DNA of 64,000 nucleotides from Nemertoderma westbladi. Lineage: Eukaryota; Xenacoelomorpha; Nemertodermatida; Nemertodermatidae. Both the position numbers and the translations under genes were made by a program. The DNA lies in the NCBI GenBank assembly GCA_032718475.1, contig JAUCBJ010003590.1, forward strand, positions 26,230 through 90,229, given 5' to 3'. The notes under the pieces are model-generated. The model did no database searches, was not told where the DNA came from, and worked only from the letters and a program-made list of their open reading frames with translations. Shown here piece after piece: positions 22,196 to 33,962 of the stretch (position 1 is the stretch's first letter; each line of letters begins with the position of its first letter).

Positions 22196-25100
22196 CTAAT
22201 AGCCGAGACTGTTAAATCGACCTGTATTGAATACGAATATTGTAATTACATCGATAAGGGCGACCGCCTTGTCGCGCAGCGCTGTCGTGGAGACTGGGTG
22301 ACTGTCAGGTCCGTGTGGTGGGCCAAATAAGATAGTGGTAAGTGTTGGTCTTAGTCCTAAAGCCGAAATAGCTGCATGCAACATAATATGGTGAGAATGA
22401 AATAGTGGGCATTCCATAAAGTAGTGGAAAGTGTCCTCCCGTTGATGGCCACAGGAACATGATTTGACGGTTTGGACATGATTGGAGTAAAGGTCAGAGT
22501 TCAGAGATGAGCAATTACATCTCAGTCTGGCAAGTAAGCCGTTTATAGTTGGAGACCCAAGGGAGTAATAGGGAGGGATTGGATGCAGAGAACAAATTAT
22601 AGGCAATACACTTTGCTTAAAAGTTGTGATAGAGTCTGCGGACTGCTTATCTGTAGGAAGACTGTTCCAGAGACAAACGACGGAAGGCAAGAATGAGTCT
22701 CTGTAAAAGTTTCTGCATGCCATTGGCGGACGAACGTTACCAGAGTTACGGGTGTCATAGACGCTGGCAGACCTTACAACAGGGGGAAGCATGTCTAGTA
22801 AGTGCTGTGGGGCGTGGCCAGACATCATTTTATAGAAAATACACAATTTCTGATAGTCCCGTCTTTGTTGAAGTGGACATAGACCAGACTCCTTGTACAA
22901 CTTGTTTGTGGGGCAAGATATTGTTAATCGACACACGATTCGAATTGATTCCTTATTTAGGAGTTCCAACTCAGTTTTGAGTTCCTGAGAACAGTTGTCC
23001 CAAACGGCACCGGCGTATTCCAGGTTTGAACGAACAAAAGATTTGTAAATGTTCATTAATGCATCTCTACCAACTTTGTACTTAACAATTCTTAACATGT
23101 TTAACTTCTTGTTGGCAGCGACGAGCATTTTTGCAACCTGTGAATGCCATTTTAAGGAGGATGAGAAGATGAGGCCGAGATGCCTATGCTCTGAGACTTC
23201 TGGGATAGGAATACCATTGAGAAATAAGGGGAGGTGATTTGGGTCGCGCGATCTGCGGTGAGAAAAAAGCATACACTCAGATTTAGCAAGGTTAAATTTG
23301 ACCAACCATCTTGCTCCCCAATTGGAAATTGAGTTGAGATCCGCATTAAGTGCGGATGCGGCAAGGATACAATTCGACCTAGAGTTGACTTCTATGTAAA
23401 GAGCTGTGTCGTCAGCATAGAGACTAATATTACCAGTGACTACGTCTACTATGTCATTGATAAAAATCAAAAACAGTAATGGGCCCAACACAGAACCTTG
23501 TGGAACTCCAGCCAAGACCTTAACCCATGATGACTGTTGACCATTCACTACGACGCATTGAAAATTATCTTTTAAATAGTTATGAAGCCATTCAAGAAGC
23601 TTTCCTCCAATACCCATGTTTTCGATTTTATATAGAAGACTTTTGTGGTGGACTTTATCAAATGCTTTGCTAATATCCAGGAAAACTATGCATACCTCTT
23701 TTCCTTTGTCTAAGGCATTAACAAGGGCGTTGTAGAGAGAAATCAATTGGTAGATGGTCCCATCACCACTTTTAAAGCCAGACTGAAATTTTGAAATGTA
23801 ATTTTTGACATGAGCAAAGATTATTCTGTGGATGTAATGTTCAAACAGCTTGCCGAGGTTACTAGTAAGGGCCACAGGACGGAAGTTGTTGCAAATATCG
23901 TTTGGAATATTTTTTAGGAGTGGCAAAACATAACGCAATTTCCAGTTCTTCGGGTGAACCACACTATCAAATATGAACTGGAACAGTTTAGAAAGGTGAT
24001 TTATGATTACAGGCATCCCATCCCGGCTTTAATCATTTTATTGGAAATCCCCTCAGCCGCACAGGTAGCACTGTCAGGGTCTAAAGTTTTTATGTCACAC
24101 AGAATTTCGGGCGTATGAAAGACAATCTCAGTTAACAAAGGTTCTGGAAAAGCAGTATGAGGCATAATGAAGTTTGATTCATCCAATGAATACTGGTCAA
24201 TGAAAAAGGAGTTGAAGAGGTCTGCTTCCTCTTTTGGAGTGACAGCAACAACATTATTATAAGATATTGAGGGAATCTCCTGTTCTGGTACTTTCCCCAG
24301 CAGTTGTTTACAGATCAACCACCATTGTTTACTGGAAAATCTGGTTGAAATGAGTTTGTCCGACAGGTTTGAGAAATACTCCTTTTTTGCTTTACGGCAT
24401 TCAAGAATGTACTTGTTTCTGGCTAGGCGGAAACTGGTCCAGGAGTTGTCATTGTTAGTAGATTTTGCTGTCCTGTGAACTCTGTCCTTTATACGAGAGA
24501 GGCGCCTTAACTTAGTGGTGTACCATGGCTTGTCGTTTGGGCGTACAGTAATAATTTTGTTCGGAATGGAAGAACTCGCACAGAGCATAAATTTGTCAGT
24601 CCATGCAGAAACAACTTTGTTAACTTCTGTATGCTCTAAGTAGACACTATCCCAGTCTGTTTCACTCAACTGATGCCTGAATTTTGAAAAATCCGCCTCC
24701 TTGTACAGCCAAATGCGCCTGGTGTACGATGGGATGTTTCGAATGGGAAATTTATATGAGAAAGAGATAATGATCACTTGTGCTGTAAGGGCTAGATACA
24801 ACTATATTGGAAATTGAATCGGGAAGATTTGAAATAACAGATGACGGCGAAGTGCTGGTCAATTGTGTTATACGTGTTGGCTCCCTAATATGTTGGAATA
24901 AACATTGGCGTGAAATAAAGGAAGTTATTTCACGACATTTTGATCAGTTTAAAAGGTCCTGGTTGAAGTCGCCCAAAATAAGTATTTCATTGAAACCTAA
25001 ACTTTTTATTTCTGAAACCATCGAATTTGCTGCTTCCCAAAAAGAACTAGTAGTGGTGTTGGGGCGATAGAATAGACCTATGGCGAGTTTTCTAGAACTA

Positions 25101-25597
25101 AGGGTACAGGAGCACCACAATGATTCGAATAGGGGATCTATATCCTCTATGTTAGAGAGTCTCTTAACAGTAAACATATTGGAAATGTATAAAGCTAGGC
25201 CACCACCGTGCGAAGGGCGGTCACGGCGCTGAGGTTCGTGAAACTTTGAAATAAGGAATTTCTTGGAAATATGTGCTGGTGAAAACCATGTCTCGACAAA
25301 TGCAAGAACTTCAAATTTTGAGGATAAATTTTCTGGCAAAAAATCCCAATTGCAGGATAATGACTGAATGTTCGTCAGCATAACTCGGAGAGATGGGAGA
25401 TTTGGGCCGGGGTTAGGGTGAATGTCCCCAGATATGTACAAAATAAAGATTAAACAAGCAATAAACCATACGAGAGCTAAGCCTGTAAACATCCACGAGG
25501 TAAGAGTGTCTAAAAAGTGCTCACTTTTTAAGTATCCGGAGATAGCCCCATGAAAAGTCCCCACGCTTGCTCGCCACTGCTCAATAGAGATATTCAT
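22196..25597 (-). pseudogene. LINE ORF2: 2A-like leader, APE endonuclease, reverse transcriptase
   Basis: Three consecutive readings (25597-24944, about 24930-24007, 24016-22196) make one ORF2 with two frameshifts. The N-terminus has a hydrophobic segment (about residues 37-56) followed directly by GDIHPNPGP, a 2A-like motif. An APE-type endonuclease follows (MLTNIQS, VETWF, ILGDFN, and STSDHY in the shifted part), then a linker. The reverse transcriptase has FRPVALTS, VFLDISKAFDKVHH, GVPQGSVLGPLLF and YADDTALY. The C-terminal Cys/His motif is CSCG...FHYFMECPLF. The overall layout fits CR1/L2-type elements. The endonuclease nicks the target and the reverse transcriptase primes on it. Confidence 0.92.
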
Positions 25598-26269
25598 TTA
25601 AATAGGAGGAAACGAAATTGAATGAGGTAGCAAGCGTGCGAGAGGGGGTGTCTTGTAGGATTGCAACACGCAATTCACACTGATTGTCCCAAAGAGAAAA
25701 TTATGTTTGTCAATAAGAAAGATGACACAGCGACAGGCAGGTGCTGATTGGTTTGGGAATGTTCCAACACACGAGTGACATTCATACAAATACCCCAGTA
25801 CACGTACAGCACACACACACAGCACACACAACAGACACACAAAATATGAGAATGGGATGGAATGAGATATGAGTGGAATGGGGTAAACCCAAGAAGCGGA
25901 AACAATGAGATGACATTGTTTTTATTGTAATTTGTATTCCCATCACCGTAAAATGTATTAATAATATAACATATAGCAATATGGGGTAATGAAGGCCTAA
26001 CAACTGACAAAGAAGACATCGGCACGTAATAAAACAATACAGTTTTGCTGGTTATCAATCACCGTAAAAAAATGTTTAAGTTGATTACCAACCGGAACCC
26101 AGTAATATAAGGTGTTTATTGAAGTACTAAACCTATACTGTATACTTAAAAGTAAACAGCAAAAATGGAAATACCGAAGTAAATGCCGGTACTAAAAAAA
26201 TATGTTCACTGAGTTCGCACATCCAAAGGAACTACTTGCTTTTAAAAGTAAAAAAAAGAAAAGAAAAAA

Positions 26270-26695
26270 ATTTGTTTAAACCGAACGGCTTTACTGCTCA
26301 CTTACTTGAAATTATAAAAAAACATGCTAATAAACAAAAGTAACTATTACTGTTCTTGAAATGCTGAGAAAAAAAAAATGTAATTTAAATCAAACGGCTT
26401 TGTTGCTCATTTACTTGATATGAAAAAAAAATGCTAATAAACAAATGTAACTATTACTGTTCTTGAAATGCTAGAAAAAAACAACCGGAATATATTTAAA
26501 TCAAACCGCTTTACTCCTCACTTACTGAAATTATAGAAAAATATGCTAATAAACAAAAGTAACTATTACTGTTCATGAAATGCTTGGGGAAAAAAAATAT
26601 TTAATTTAAATCAAACGGCTTTGTTGCTCATTTACTTGATATAAAAAAAAAAAATGCTAATAAACAAAAGTAACTATTATTGTTCGTGAAATGCC
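26270..26695 (-). repeat. Four tandem units of ~115 bp between LINE ORF1 and ORF2
   Basis: Each unit carries 'caaac.gcttt.tgctca.ttactt', an A-run, 'atgctaataaacaaa.gtaactatta.tgttc.tgaaatgc', then another A-run. There are about four copies. The adjoining 25,780-25,840 stretch is CA-rich. It is unclear whether these belong to the LINE consensus or expanded later. Confidence 0.75.
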
Positions 26696-26812
26696 ATTGC
26701 CATGCATTTTACATGCACTAGTCAGAACCTGTCGTCGAGATTAATAAATTGGTTTGGGCTGTAAAAAGCGCAACCGCAATTTGATGCGTTAGCTTGGTAG
26801 AAGATCTTACAA

Positions 26813-27853
26813 CTAATTGCCAATGAGAAGGGAAGTTAAACCTGGAGCCAACCGCTTCAGAGAGAGCAGGATATCAGCGAGACAGACCTTAGGATCTGTA
26901 GGGTTATGGCAATCGGTGATTAGCGACTCCACAATATCAAGAATAGATTTGAGATGGGTGATCTGTGTTGTTTCACCAGATAAACTTTTAACAAAGATTG
27001 AGCCATCCCTTGTCCAGCAGTCCGAGATTAACTTAGCCTTAACAAGTTTGCGACACTCGTAGAATAAAGAAGCACGGAAAGGGGTAAGGCATTCGTTGAT
27101 GTATATGCGATCGGCAGCTATGTTTGTCTTTAGCTGAAATCGCGACCTGAAAAAACGATCTCGCGCTCTGTAAGTAGAGAACTTTACAACTAGTTGTTTT
27201 TTATTAAGGGATGGGTGAAACCGCGACGTATCTTTCTCTAATTCGAATGACTCAAGGCCGCAACGCTGAGCAATTGTGCAAAGGAGGTTCTCAATTCTAT
27301 TGTCGAGGGAGGGACTGGTTGCCAGGTTTGTTGGGGGGGTCACCTTGTTGTTAATTGTCGAGTCGACTAACGGACCAGATATTAGGAGGGTTTCGCGTCT
27401 TAAGTACTGGCTGTCCGAATCAGACTTCAATGCCAAACTGAATAAACTGTCTGATAGCTTCGAGCATTCTGAACATGGTTGTTGGAGTTTGGCGTCGATT
27501 GAAGCGACTAATTAGTGGGCGAGGTCATCGAATTTGATAGCAATCTGGTCGGCAATATCGGAACCCAGGGACTTGAGGAGGGAACGGATGGAAGGGTCTG
27601 TTTCGTTCCCACTTCCGGACAGCGTCACAGAGGGAAAAACGATATCCAACTCGGCAGGGACAGACTCGGGCACTGCGCTCCAAGCGGGAGCAGGTTGGCC
27701 TGCCGGTAAGCGTTTTGCATCAGGAGAGGAAACCGAGGAAGAGTGCGAAAGATCGCTGTAGTTGCGCTTACCGGTACTGCTCGTATCGGTAGAATGCGCA
27801 GGGTCAATGTTATAGGGTGAGATCGAGTTTGGCTTTGGACCAATGTCAGACAT
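26813..27853 (-). pseudogene. LINE ORF1 (RNA-binding-type), one premature stop
   Basis: One frame of 346 codons runs from ATG at 27853 to the stop at 26813, with a single internal TAA at 27512-27514. The N-terminal part is Ser/Pro-rich. After the stop comes a short heptad-like segment (LQQPCSECSKLSDSLFSL). Then follows the typical ORF1p body: ETLLISGPLV, QLVVKFSTYRARDRFFRSR and INECLTPFRASLFYECRKL, ending with WTRDGSIFVK. This resembles the RRM plus C-terminal domain of LINE ORF1 proteins, which coat the element's RNA. The premature stop separates the leader from the body. Confidence 0.8.
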
Positions 27854-27900
27854 ACCGCTATTATTGTGAAAAGTAAGAATCAGAACCCAACCAGATGGGC

Positions 27901-28547
27901 AAATTAAGCAATATTAATATACAAAGTGCAATAATGCCGGATCGGTAGTTGATACAGTTGTAAACTACATCTCAGTGTGTACCGGTAGGTAGGCTAAATT
28001 GAAAGTCTGAAATAGGTGATGCTCTACAAAACTACTGACCGTGACCTGTCATCATCATCATTTCTGGGTATCAGGGTATGTATATTATAGTTAGTGATGG
28101 TGATAAATTCAAAATCTTCAGAATTTGATACTGGTGTAGCAGCATTATAGTTCAGTTCACTGCCTGACTGCCAGACTGCAGTTTATGCAGCCGGTAATGA
28201 GCGGCAAGAAGAAATACCAGTAATGCCAGAATGTAGTACAGTTTCAACAATAAGTACCGACTTTGATTCCATCAGTTTGGTCTTATACCAGCATTCAGCA
28301 TATGGATGGTAAATAAATAGACAGATGACAGATAGGGTTACCATCCGACAGTCCGATGTCCGGTATTCAGTATTACTGTATTCAGTATTACCACGCGCAC
28401 ACTGGCTGACTGGTTATATTTACGCAAAACGGTAGACGGTACGATAATGGTAGGCTGTTGGTCAGTTAGTACCGGTATGCCCAGTCTTCAGCTTTCTGGC
28501 TTTACAGGTACACCAACATTACAGCAGTACAGTGGTCCAGGCACCAA
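27901..28547 (-). other. Leader of BEL/Pao element 2 adjoining the 5' LTR
   Basis: There is no coding sequence. On the minus strand the base after the LTR is followed by TGGTGCCTGGACCACTG (28546 down to 28530). It starts TGG and lies one nucleotide from the LTR, where a tRNA primer-binding site is expected. I could not assign the tRNA. The boundary with the LINE 5' end is approximate. Confidence 0.55.
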
Positions 28548-28908
28548 TGTGCGAAATCCAGGCTGGTTCTGTAAAACTGTTTTTCATTGTTTTAAAATCT
28601 TTCTTACTTAATAATAACATATATAATAAACTGATTAGCATTTAGGTAAATATGATAATTATAGTTCAGTACATAATAATTAACGGTATAAGGCACCAGA
28701 TCACGGTACCGGTAAGTATAACACAGACAGACACAGTCTGTGTATGAAAATGACTGAAAGGCAGAACAAGGAAACAACACGTCCTTCTGTAGTTGGTTAG
28801 TAAGAATATAATCAAGCGCAGTCAGCCATATGTATAGTAAAAATATGTGGTACTAAAAAATTACTTCAATCCTAAATACAGTATAATTATTATCTGTAAT
28901 TTAGGACA
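28548..28908 (-). repeat. 5' LTR of BEL/Pao element 2
   Basis: This is the near-identical partner of 15764-16122, starting TGTGCGAAATCC and ending TTTAGGACA on the + strand. It is followed by GCTCT, the second copy of the target duplication. Confidence 0.92.
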
Positions 28909-29500
28909 GCTCTAGTAGTTTTCGAGATATGAAGATTTCCTGGCACCCATACCATATGAGCACTTTTCGGAATTGATAAAATTACTCAATATACATCACC
29001 CTTCAAGACTTCGGTATATCATTAAACCATATGCTTTTTTGGTTAATCGAATTAATTATTAGTAATTAATAGATACGACCCGCCAAGCTGCTGCAAAGCC
29101 CCAAAATTTAGTGGGCCAGTTATTTATCTTAGATACAAGATACAACACCTGAAACAATAGGTCTAGCGTGTCGAAAGTACTTGTCCCTAACTAAAATTAT
29201 GTCTTCTTTCAGATGAGACAAATAAATATTTAATAGCTCCAATAGTTTTCGAGATATGAGGAGTTCCTGGCACCCATACCAGATCAGCGACTTTTCAAAT
29301 TAATAAAATTACTCAAAATACAAGCATCACCCTTCAAGACTTTGGTATAACCATTAAACCATATTATGCTTTTTTGGTTAGTCGAATTAATTATTAGCAA
29401 TCGAAAGCGAAATTAGAATAAAATCTACAGTGTTTATTTTATAATAGACACTAAAAGAGCACCAAAATTACAAGTAGCTCTAAATTTTCAAATAGCCAAA
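28909..29500 (+). repeat. Dispersed repeat, right part of the copy hit by BEL/Pao element 2
   Basis: This stretch contains two partial copies, about 328 bp apart, of a sequence with 'agttttcgagatatga.ga..tcctggcaccc', 'caccc ttcaagactt.ggtat' and 'gcttttttggtta.tcgaatt'. The first continues the copy broken at 15763. An inverted relative is at 40060-40505. There are no terminal repeats or coding capacity that would classify it. Confidence 0.7.
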
Positions 29501-31627
29501 AGTGGTAATTTGGCCTTATAGCTTGGCTACTGAGGTTTTAGAATGTGCTGATTTCATTGGCAAGGTTTATAAAACTGTGGTATTTTAAAAAATGGCCAAA
29601 TGTCAAAATGTCAAATGACAAAATGTCAGTCGAAAAGTTTAAGTGCCAGCCAGTGCACTTCTATTTCAGTACTGCAGTACTCTGGTACTGGTCCGGTAAT
29701 AATGTAGTGAATTATGTGGTATGTGCATTGCACTGCACAAATGCGTTAGGCATTTCATTACTGATGACTGAATTATGCTGTTACGCATCAATGCCTTATC
29801 ATTATTGTAGTTTGTAGTACTGTACCTATATTTATTTGATAGGCTAGTTATTATCACTTCCACACAAGCTGGCAGCCACGGGAGCCTAATCTTGGTCTGG
29901 TCATAGTATCTGAATCTGTATGCAGGCCGTAGCAGTTTTAGTTGTTTCTGTGTGTATAGATGCCGCTCGCGCGCTCGGTCTACAGTTCGACTAGTCAGGG
30001 ATTTTCTACAGAACAGATGACACCAGGGCCTTCCGCTTCCACAACATTTGAACATTTCGACGAGCGATATATTCAGTAAACCCGGAATCTGTTCCGATTT
30101 CAGTGTGCTAAATGCCTCAAATCCCTCGGAGCCCGCCAGTAAAAGAATATACTGTACCATTCATTGTCCATCGATGTCAAGGCTTTTACAAGAGGCTGAC
30201 CCACTTCCACCGCTACGAGTCTGTCTGAAACTCTTATGAGTGTTATCAAGTGCCTTGGGGTACCTGCCGCACAGCAGGAACACTCACGAAAGTATATGTG
30301 TATATATATATTATCTAATATATATATCTGAACTGAATGTACAATCAATCACTGTAAGTATATAGCTTCAGCGCTTATAAACTGCTTCAAGGGAGTAAAG
30401 TGACAGTTACGTGTAAACCGTTCTGTTATATTGTGTTGTTGGCAAGCAAATGTGCGTGTGACTTACATATATTACAGGTAGGACACTATGTTGGACTTAG
30501 TGCGTGGTAAGCGCACAGTTCACTCGTGCTGCATACATAGTGTTAGTAGATGATATTTACTAGTTGGGGAATAATATTGCAGTACTATGGACGCACACAC
30601 TCGCACTAAAATGAACTGAATCTTTTACAGACAGGGTGCAGTCAGCACTAACCGTGTGGAAATCGAGTTAGTTTGATCTCTGGTCTTGTATATTCATCAA
30701 CAATAGTAAAGCAATAATAGTAAATAATAATAATGTAATACAGCAATGCATACAGCAAGGTGACATATCACGAGTCCTGCAAGTTACATGACTTATAACA
30801 TGCTTATTATGATGTTAGGTTATGCCTGAGAGTAATGGGATGAACATGGACTATATAAACAAGCAATACTGCAAAAATAGAACAGCCAATAGGACGCAAG
30901 AATACCTGTACCGTTAGTTACCAATGAGAGTTCAGCACTACCACAACTGCTGCTAGGCAACATATAAACAAGGTTCACGGTGGTATACAACATGAGTTAG
31001 GCATAAATATCATACGCACAGAAATTGAATGATTCTCTAATAAAAATATAAGATTTCGATATACAGTTAGTGTGTGCAGCAAAACCGTTCCCTAAAATTA
31101 CATACAAGTTCAACAATCATTCTATGAATAACACAATATCGAGTTTTGAAAATTTACGTGTAAAGGGACATATACAATCTTTCAACAGTTAAAGACAACG
31201 TTGATATTGGATACTTACTACGCACGATTAAATGCGATAAACAATCTAACTAAATAATTAAATGAAATTAATTAAGGGTAGATCAACTTCTCATATAAAG
31301 TAATAAAGTTCGTTGAGTCAGACTAAATAAATATTAAACGACCTTTCAAACAATATTAGAGTTCGATATGTTTACAAATATGATAGGTAATTTTTAAGTA
31401 GGTAATTAGGTAATATTAATCGACATAAGTAGGTAAGTATTGAGTCATATTATCCTTCAAATATAAAATACACAAATTCGACTAATATATTGAGTTTCAT
31501 TCTTATAGTAAGAAATACATATTGTTCATTATTTGCAAATATGATAGTTTTACAACGTACTTAATGGTTGACAAATGAGTACAGTGATTTTATAAAGTTT
31601 GACAGGCTAACTAATAGCAATCTTATA
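29501..31627. other. Largely non-coding stretch
   Basis: I see no supported gene. A minus-strand open reading at 29666-30160 begins QYILLLAGSEGFEAFSTL, faintly reminiscent of retroelement Gag helices, but the rest is not recognisable. 30400-31620 is AT-rich and has no visible coding sequence or strong repeat. Confidence 0.4.
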
Positions 31628-33962
31628 TTATCGCTTTTGCTTGGGATGCTTAGGGTTATTTCGCATACAGAGTCGTTTCCTCTTCTTTGCAGGCATTTGG
31701 GGCGCGGGTAACGTCAGGTCGTCGCTTGAAAGCGTCTCATTGGGACACGGGTGTATATCTACTGCATCTGGTGTCGGTGAAATCGGACGATCGGTGTATG
31801 TCCCGGTGGAGGTGCCGGGCATGGACAGGAACTCAACCGGTCTCGTTGCACCCGAGTCGACAGCCAGTCGACGGATCTTTAGTCCTGGAGGAGCAGCTAA
31901 GCGCTTCCACTCAGCAGCCTGCACTGGTCTGGAGGGGACGGTTTGGGTAGCGACACCAAATGGGGGCTGCTTGCCGAGGAAAATTCTTGGAGGCACAGCA
32001 TGGAGAACTGGTCCTTCACTTTGAGCGTGTTCGCTGAAAACTCGATGCTGAGGGAGCAGCTCGGGATGTCCTTCCAGGAACTGTGGACCATAAAACGTAG
32101 AGTCATTAATAAACTTTATTATATCGTAGGACGTTGCGCACTCTGGATGTATCTCGCGAAGGAAGCATCGGACAAAGCGGGTGTTGGTGCAGGAAGCTAC
32201 ACAGTTGAGGAGCTCGTAACTCAGTAGCCAAGCACGCCGAACATCTGTTGCGCAGGTGAAGGGGGCAACCGTGTATACTCCGAGGTGAGCTTTCGCTGCG
32301 GCGCATCAGGACGTGGTGATCGCATTGAGATCTGCGCATCCTTCCCACGATTGAATGTATTGTGTGACACTCGTTTCATCTTCTACCTCGATGTTGGGAC
32401 CAAAGGGGCAGTTTGGACTACTGTGTCCCTTGAGTTGGCAACGCTGTCACTGGGTGGCAAAGACTAGACAGGAAAAGAAGATGTGGTCATTGTTAATGTG
32501 GCAGTAGGGACAATAGAGTTTGATGTGACTATCGGTGAGGCGCTCACAAAGAACTCCAGGTTGGGTGGGAGGCTTGTGTGTGCGAAGACCGCAATGCGTA
32601 CAATGGACATGTTTGCGAAATAACATAAAACAGAAACCTCGAACTGTGAGCCGCTTGGTCCCATGATACCAGTCGATTAAAGCGGACTCATTGTCAGGGG
32701 CGGGCACAACAGTGGTAGCTACTGAGGTCGCTTCTAGATGGATTGGTTCTTCCGCTTGGTCAGGGGCATCCATAATATCAGTCTGTATTTGCCCAACCGA
32801 GAAGCCAGGTTTGATAATGGGTCTCTCAATCACCGATTGATGTAGATTGGAAATACATACGTCTCGGAATATGGCAAAGCCGCCGCTGGCTAGCTCATCC
32901 ATTGCAGAACGACGTAACTCTTGTTGAGACAATAACTTCACGCAAAACTGACTGTCAATGTTGGCAAAGGGGGTCAGGAAATGCCGAAAGCATTCGAAGT
33001 TCAGGAAATTACCGAGTTCATTGAGTTTGGCAAGTTGTGTTCCCAACAACAATGGGTGCGCTCTCAACGTACGGCTACAGACATCTGCAAGCCATCCAGA
33101 TAATGCTTGGTTTTCGAATATGAGGTACATCGCCAATGAGAGGTGCAAAGGAACGCTCATGAAACTATATACGGCACCAGGAGCGGTGAGTGGTCCCTGA
33201 AAGTAATAAGGCAAATATGAGTCATCATAAAGTTCCAGCCATACTCCTGAAACGTGATATGGCCAGAAGACGTACGGTCAACTCTGCTATATGTATCATT
33301 AGCGTTATGTCGGTACATGACCCATAAGAAGCCGCAGGATTGCGCCCAAGGAAGGATAACTTGGGTGTCGACAAAGGGATATGGTATGTCGTGGACAACA
33401 GGGAAATCGTCTGTTAAATCCCGATATACGGCTGAACCGAGTTTATAAATAGATTCGTCCAATAGAATGTCCAGTACAGGTTGTGGTAATAAATCGGCGT
33501 CTATTCCCATGGCCGGGTGTCGATTCACATCGTTGACATAAGCCTCCGCTTTAACAATTTGTTGATGTCTTGCATGGCATTGATAGGTGGTCAAGGCTGG
33601 GAAAACGCTGTTGGTACCGCGACAAGTATGCGTAAAAACGTGTGTGGCTCCAGTGAGGCCATGGATATGAATCAACCGAGTTGAACTGAGCTCATGATCT
33701 GGCACTGAGCCCTCATTGTAATAAATCATAACGCCGCAACTATGAATAGCATTAACTGTATGTAACGATTTAATGTTAGCCACTTCGGTGGTCAGTTCTA
33801 CTGGTATACAGGAAGTATCCAATGAACCGGGTTCTCCACGCGCTATTCTTATAAATTCATAACTAGGCGTGTCACATATATTTGTGTTTGTTCGACATAT
33901 CTAAAATCATCTTCAGGGTAGGCTACATCCAAGTTCCAGTGGACGAGGCGACGGTTATCCAT
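31628..33962 (-). pseudogene. Unrecognised, decayed coding sequence of ~750 codons
   Basis: A coding sequence can be followed on the minus strand from ATG at 33962-33960 to a stop at 31628. There is a frame change near 33,870 and another near 33,215 (where a plausible acceptor, CTTATTACTTTCAG, also exists). In-frame stops lie near 32,447 and 32,315. The long stretches are 33822-33157, 33214-32447 and about 32310-31628. The middle has many Cys/His residues (CTHCGLRTH ... LYCPYCH), and after the first stop the reading gives CQLKGHSSPNC, a CCHC-like knuckle. The C-terminal part is Pro/Ser-rich and ends in a strongly basic tail (KKRKRL ... KHPKQKR). Long parallel open stretches argue for a real ancestral protein, perhaps of a mobile or viral element. 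I do not recognise the family. Confidence 0.5.

Larger units (their letters stand above)
21644..27900 (-). mobile_element. CR1/L2-group LINE inserted in BEL/Pao element 2
   Basis: This is a non-LTR retrotransposon on the minus strand. It has a 24-T run at 21644-21667 (its poly(A) tail), a 3' UTR of about 0.5 kb, ORF2 (endonuclease plus reverse transcriptase) and an inter-ORF region of about 1.2 kb. ORF1 comes first in its own sense and begins at 27853. It lies between the gag and 5' LTR of BEL/Pao element 2. The exact 5' end and target duplication could not be fixed by eye, so the right boundary is approximate. A premature stop in ORF1 and frameshifts in ORF2 indicate it is inactive. Confidence 0.9.
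15764..28908 (-). mobile_element. BEL/Pao LTR retrotransposon (element 2), interrupted by a LINE
   Basis: The two flanking repeats of about 360 bp (15764-16122 and 28548-28908) begin TG and end CA. They are nearly identical and are bounded by the 5-bp duplication GCTCT (15759-15763 and 28909-28913). Gag (20387-21489) and Pol (16303-19875) lie on the minus strand, so the right-hand repeat is the 5' LTR. A LINE of about 6 kb sits in the leader between the 5' LTR and gag (about 21644-27900). Gag and Pol carry several frameshifts, so the element is dead as read. The nearly identical LTRs nevertheless indicate recent insertion. Confidence 0.92.

Noticed and set aside
22693-25070. + strand readings over LINE ORF2
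   Set aside because: They are shadows of the minus-strand endonuclease and reverse transcriptase.
26817-27761. + strand readings over LINE ORF1
   Set aside because: They are shadows of the minus-strand ORF1, which has the recognisable ORF1p motifs.
29666-30160. Minus-strand 164-codon reading with ILLLAGSEGFEAFSTL
   Set aside because: It has a faint Gag-like helix only. The rest has no capsid, zinc knuckle or neighbouring Pol, so no call was made.
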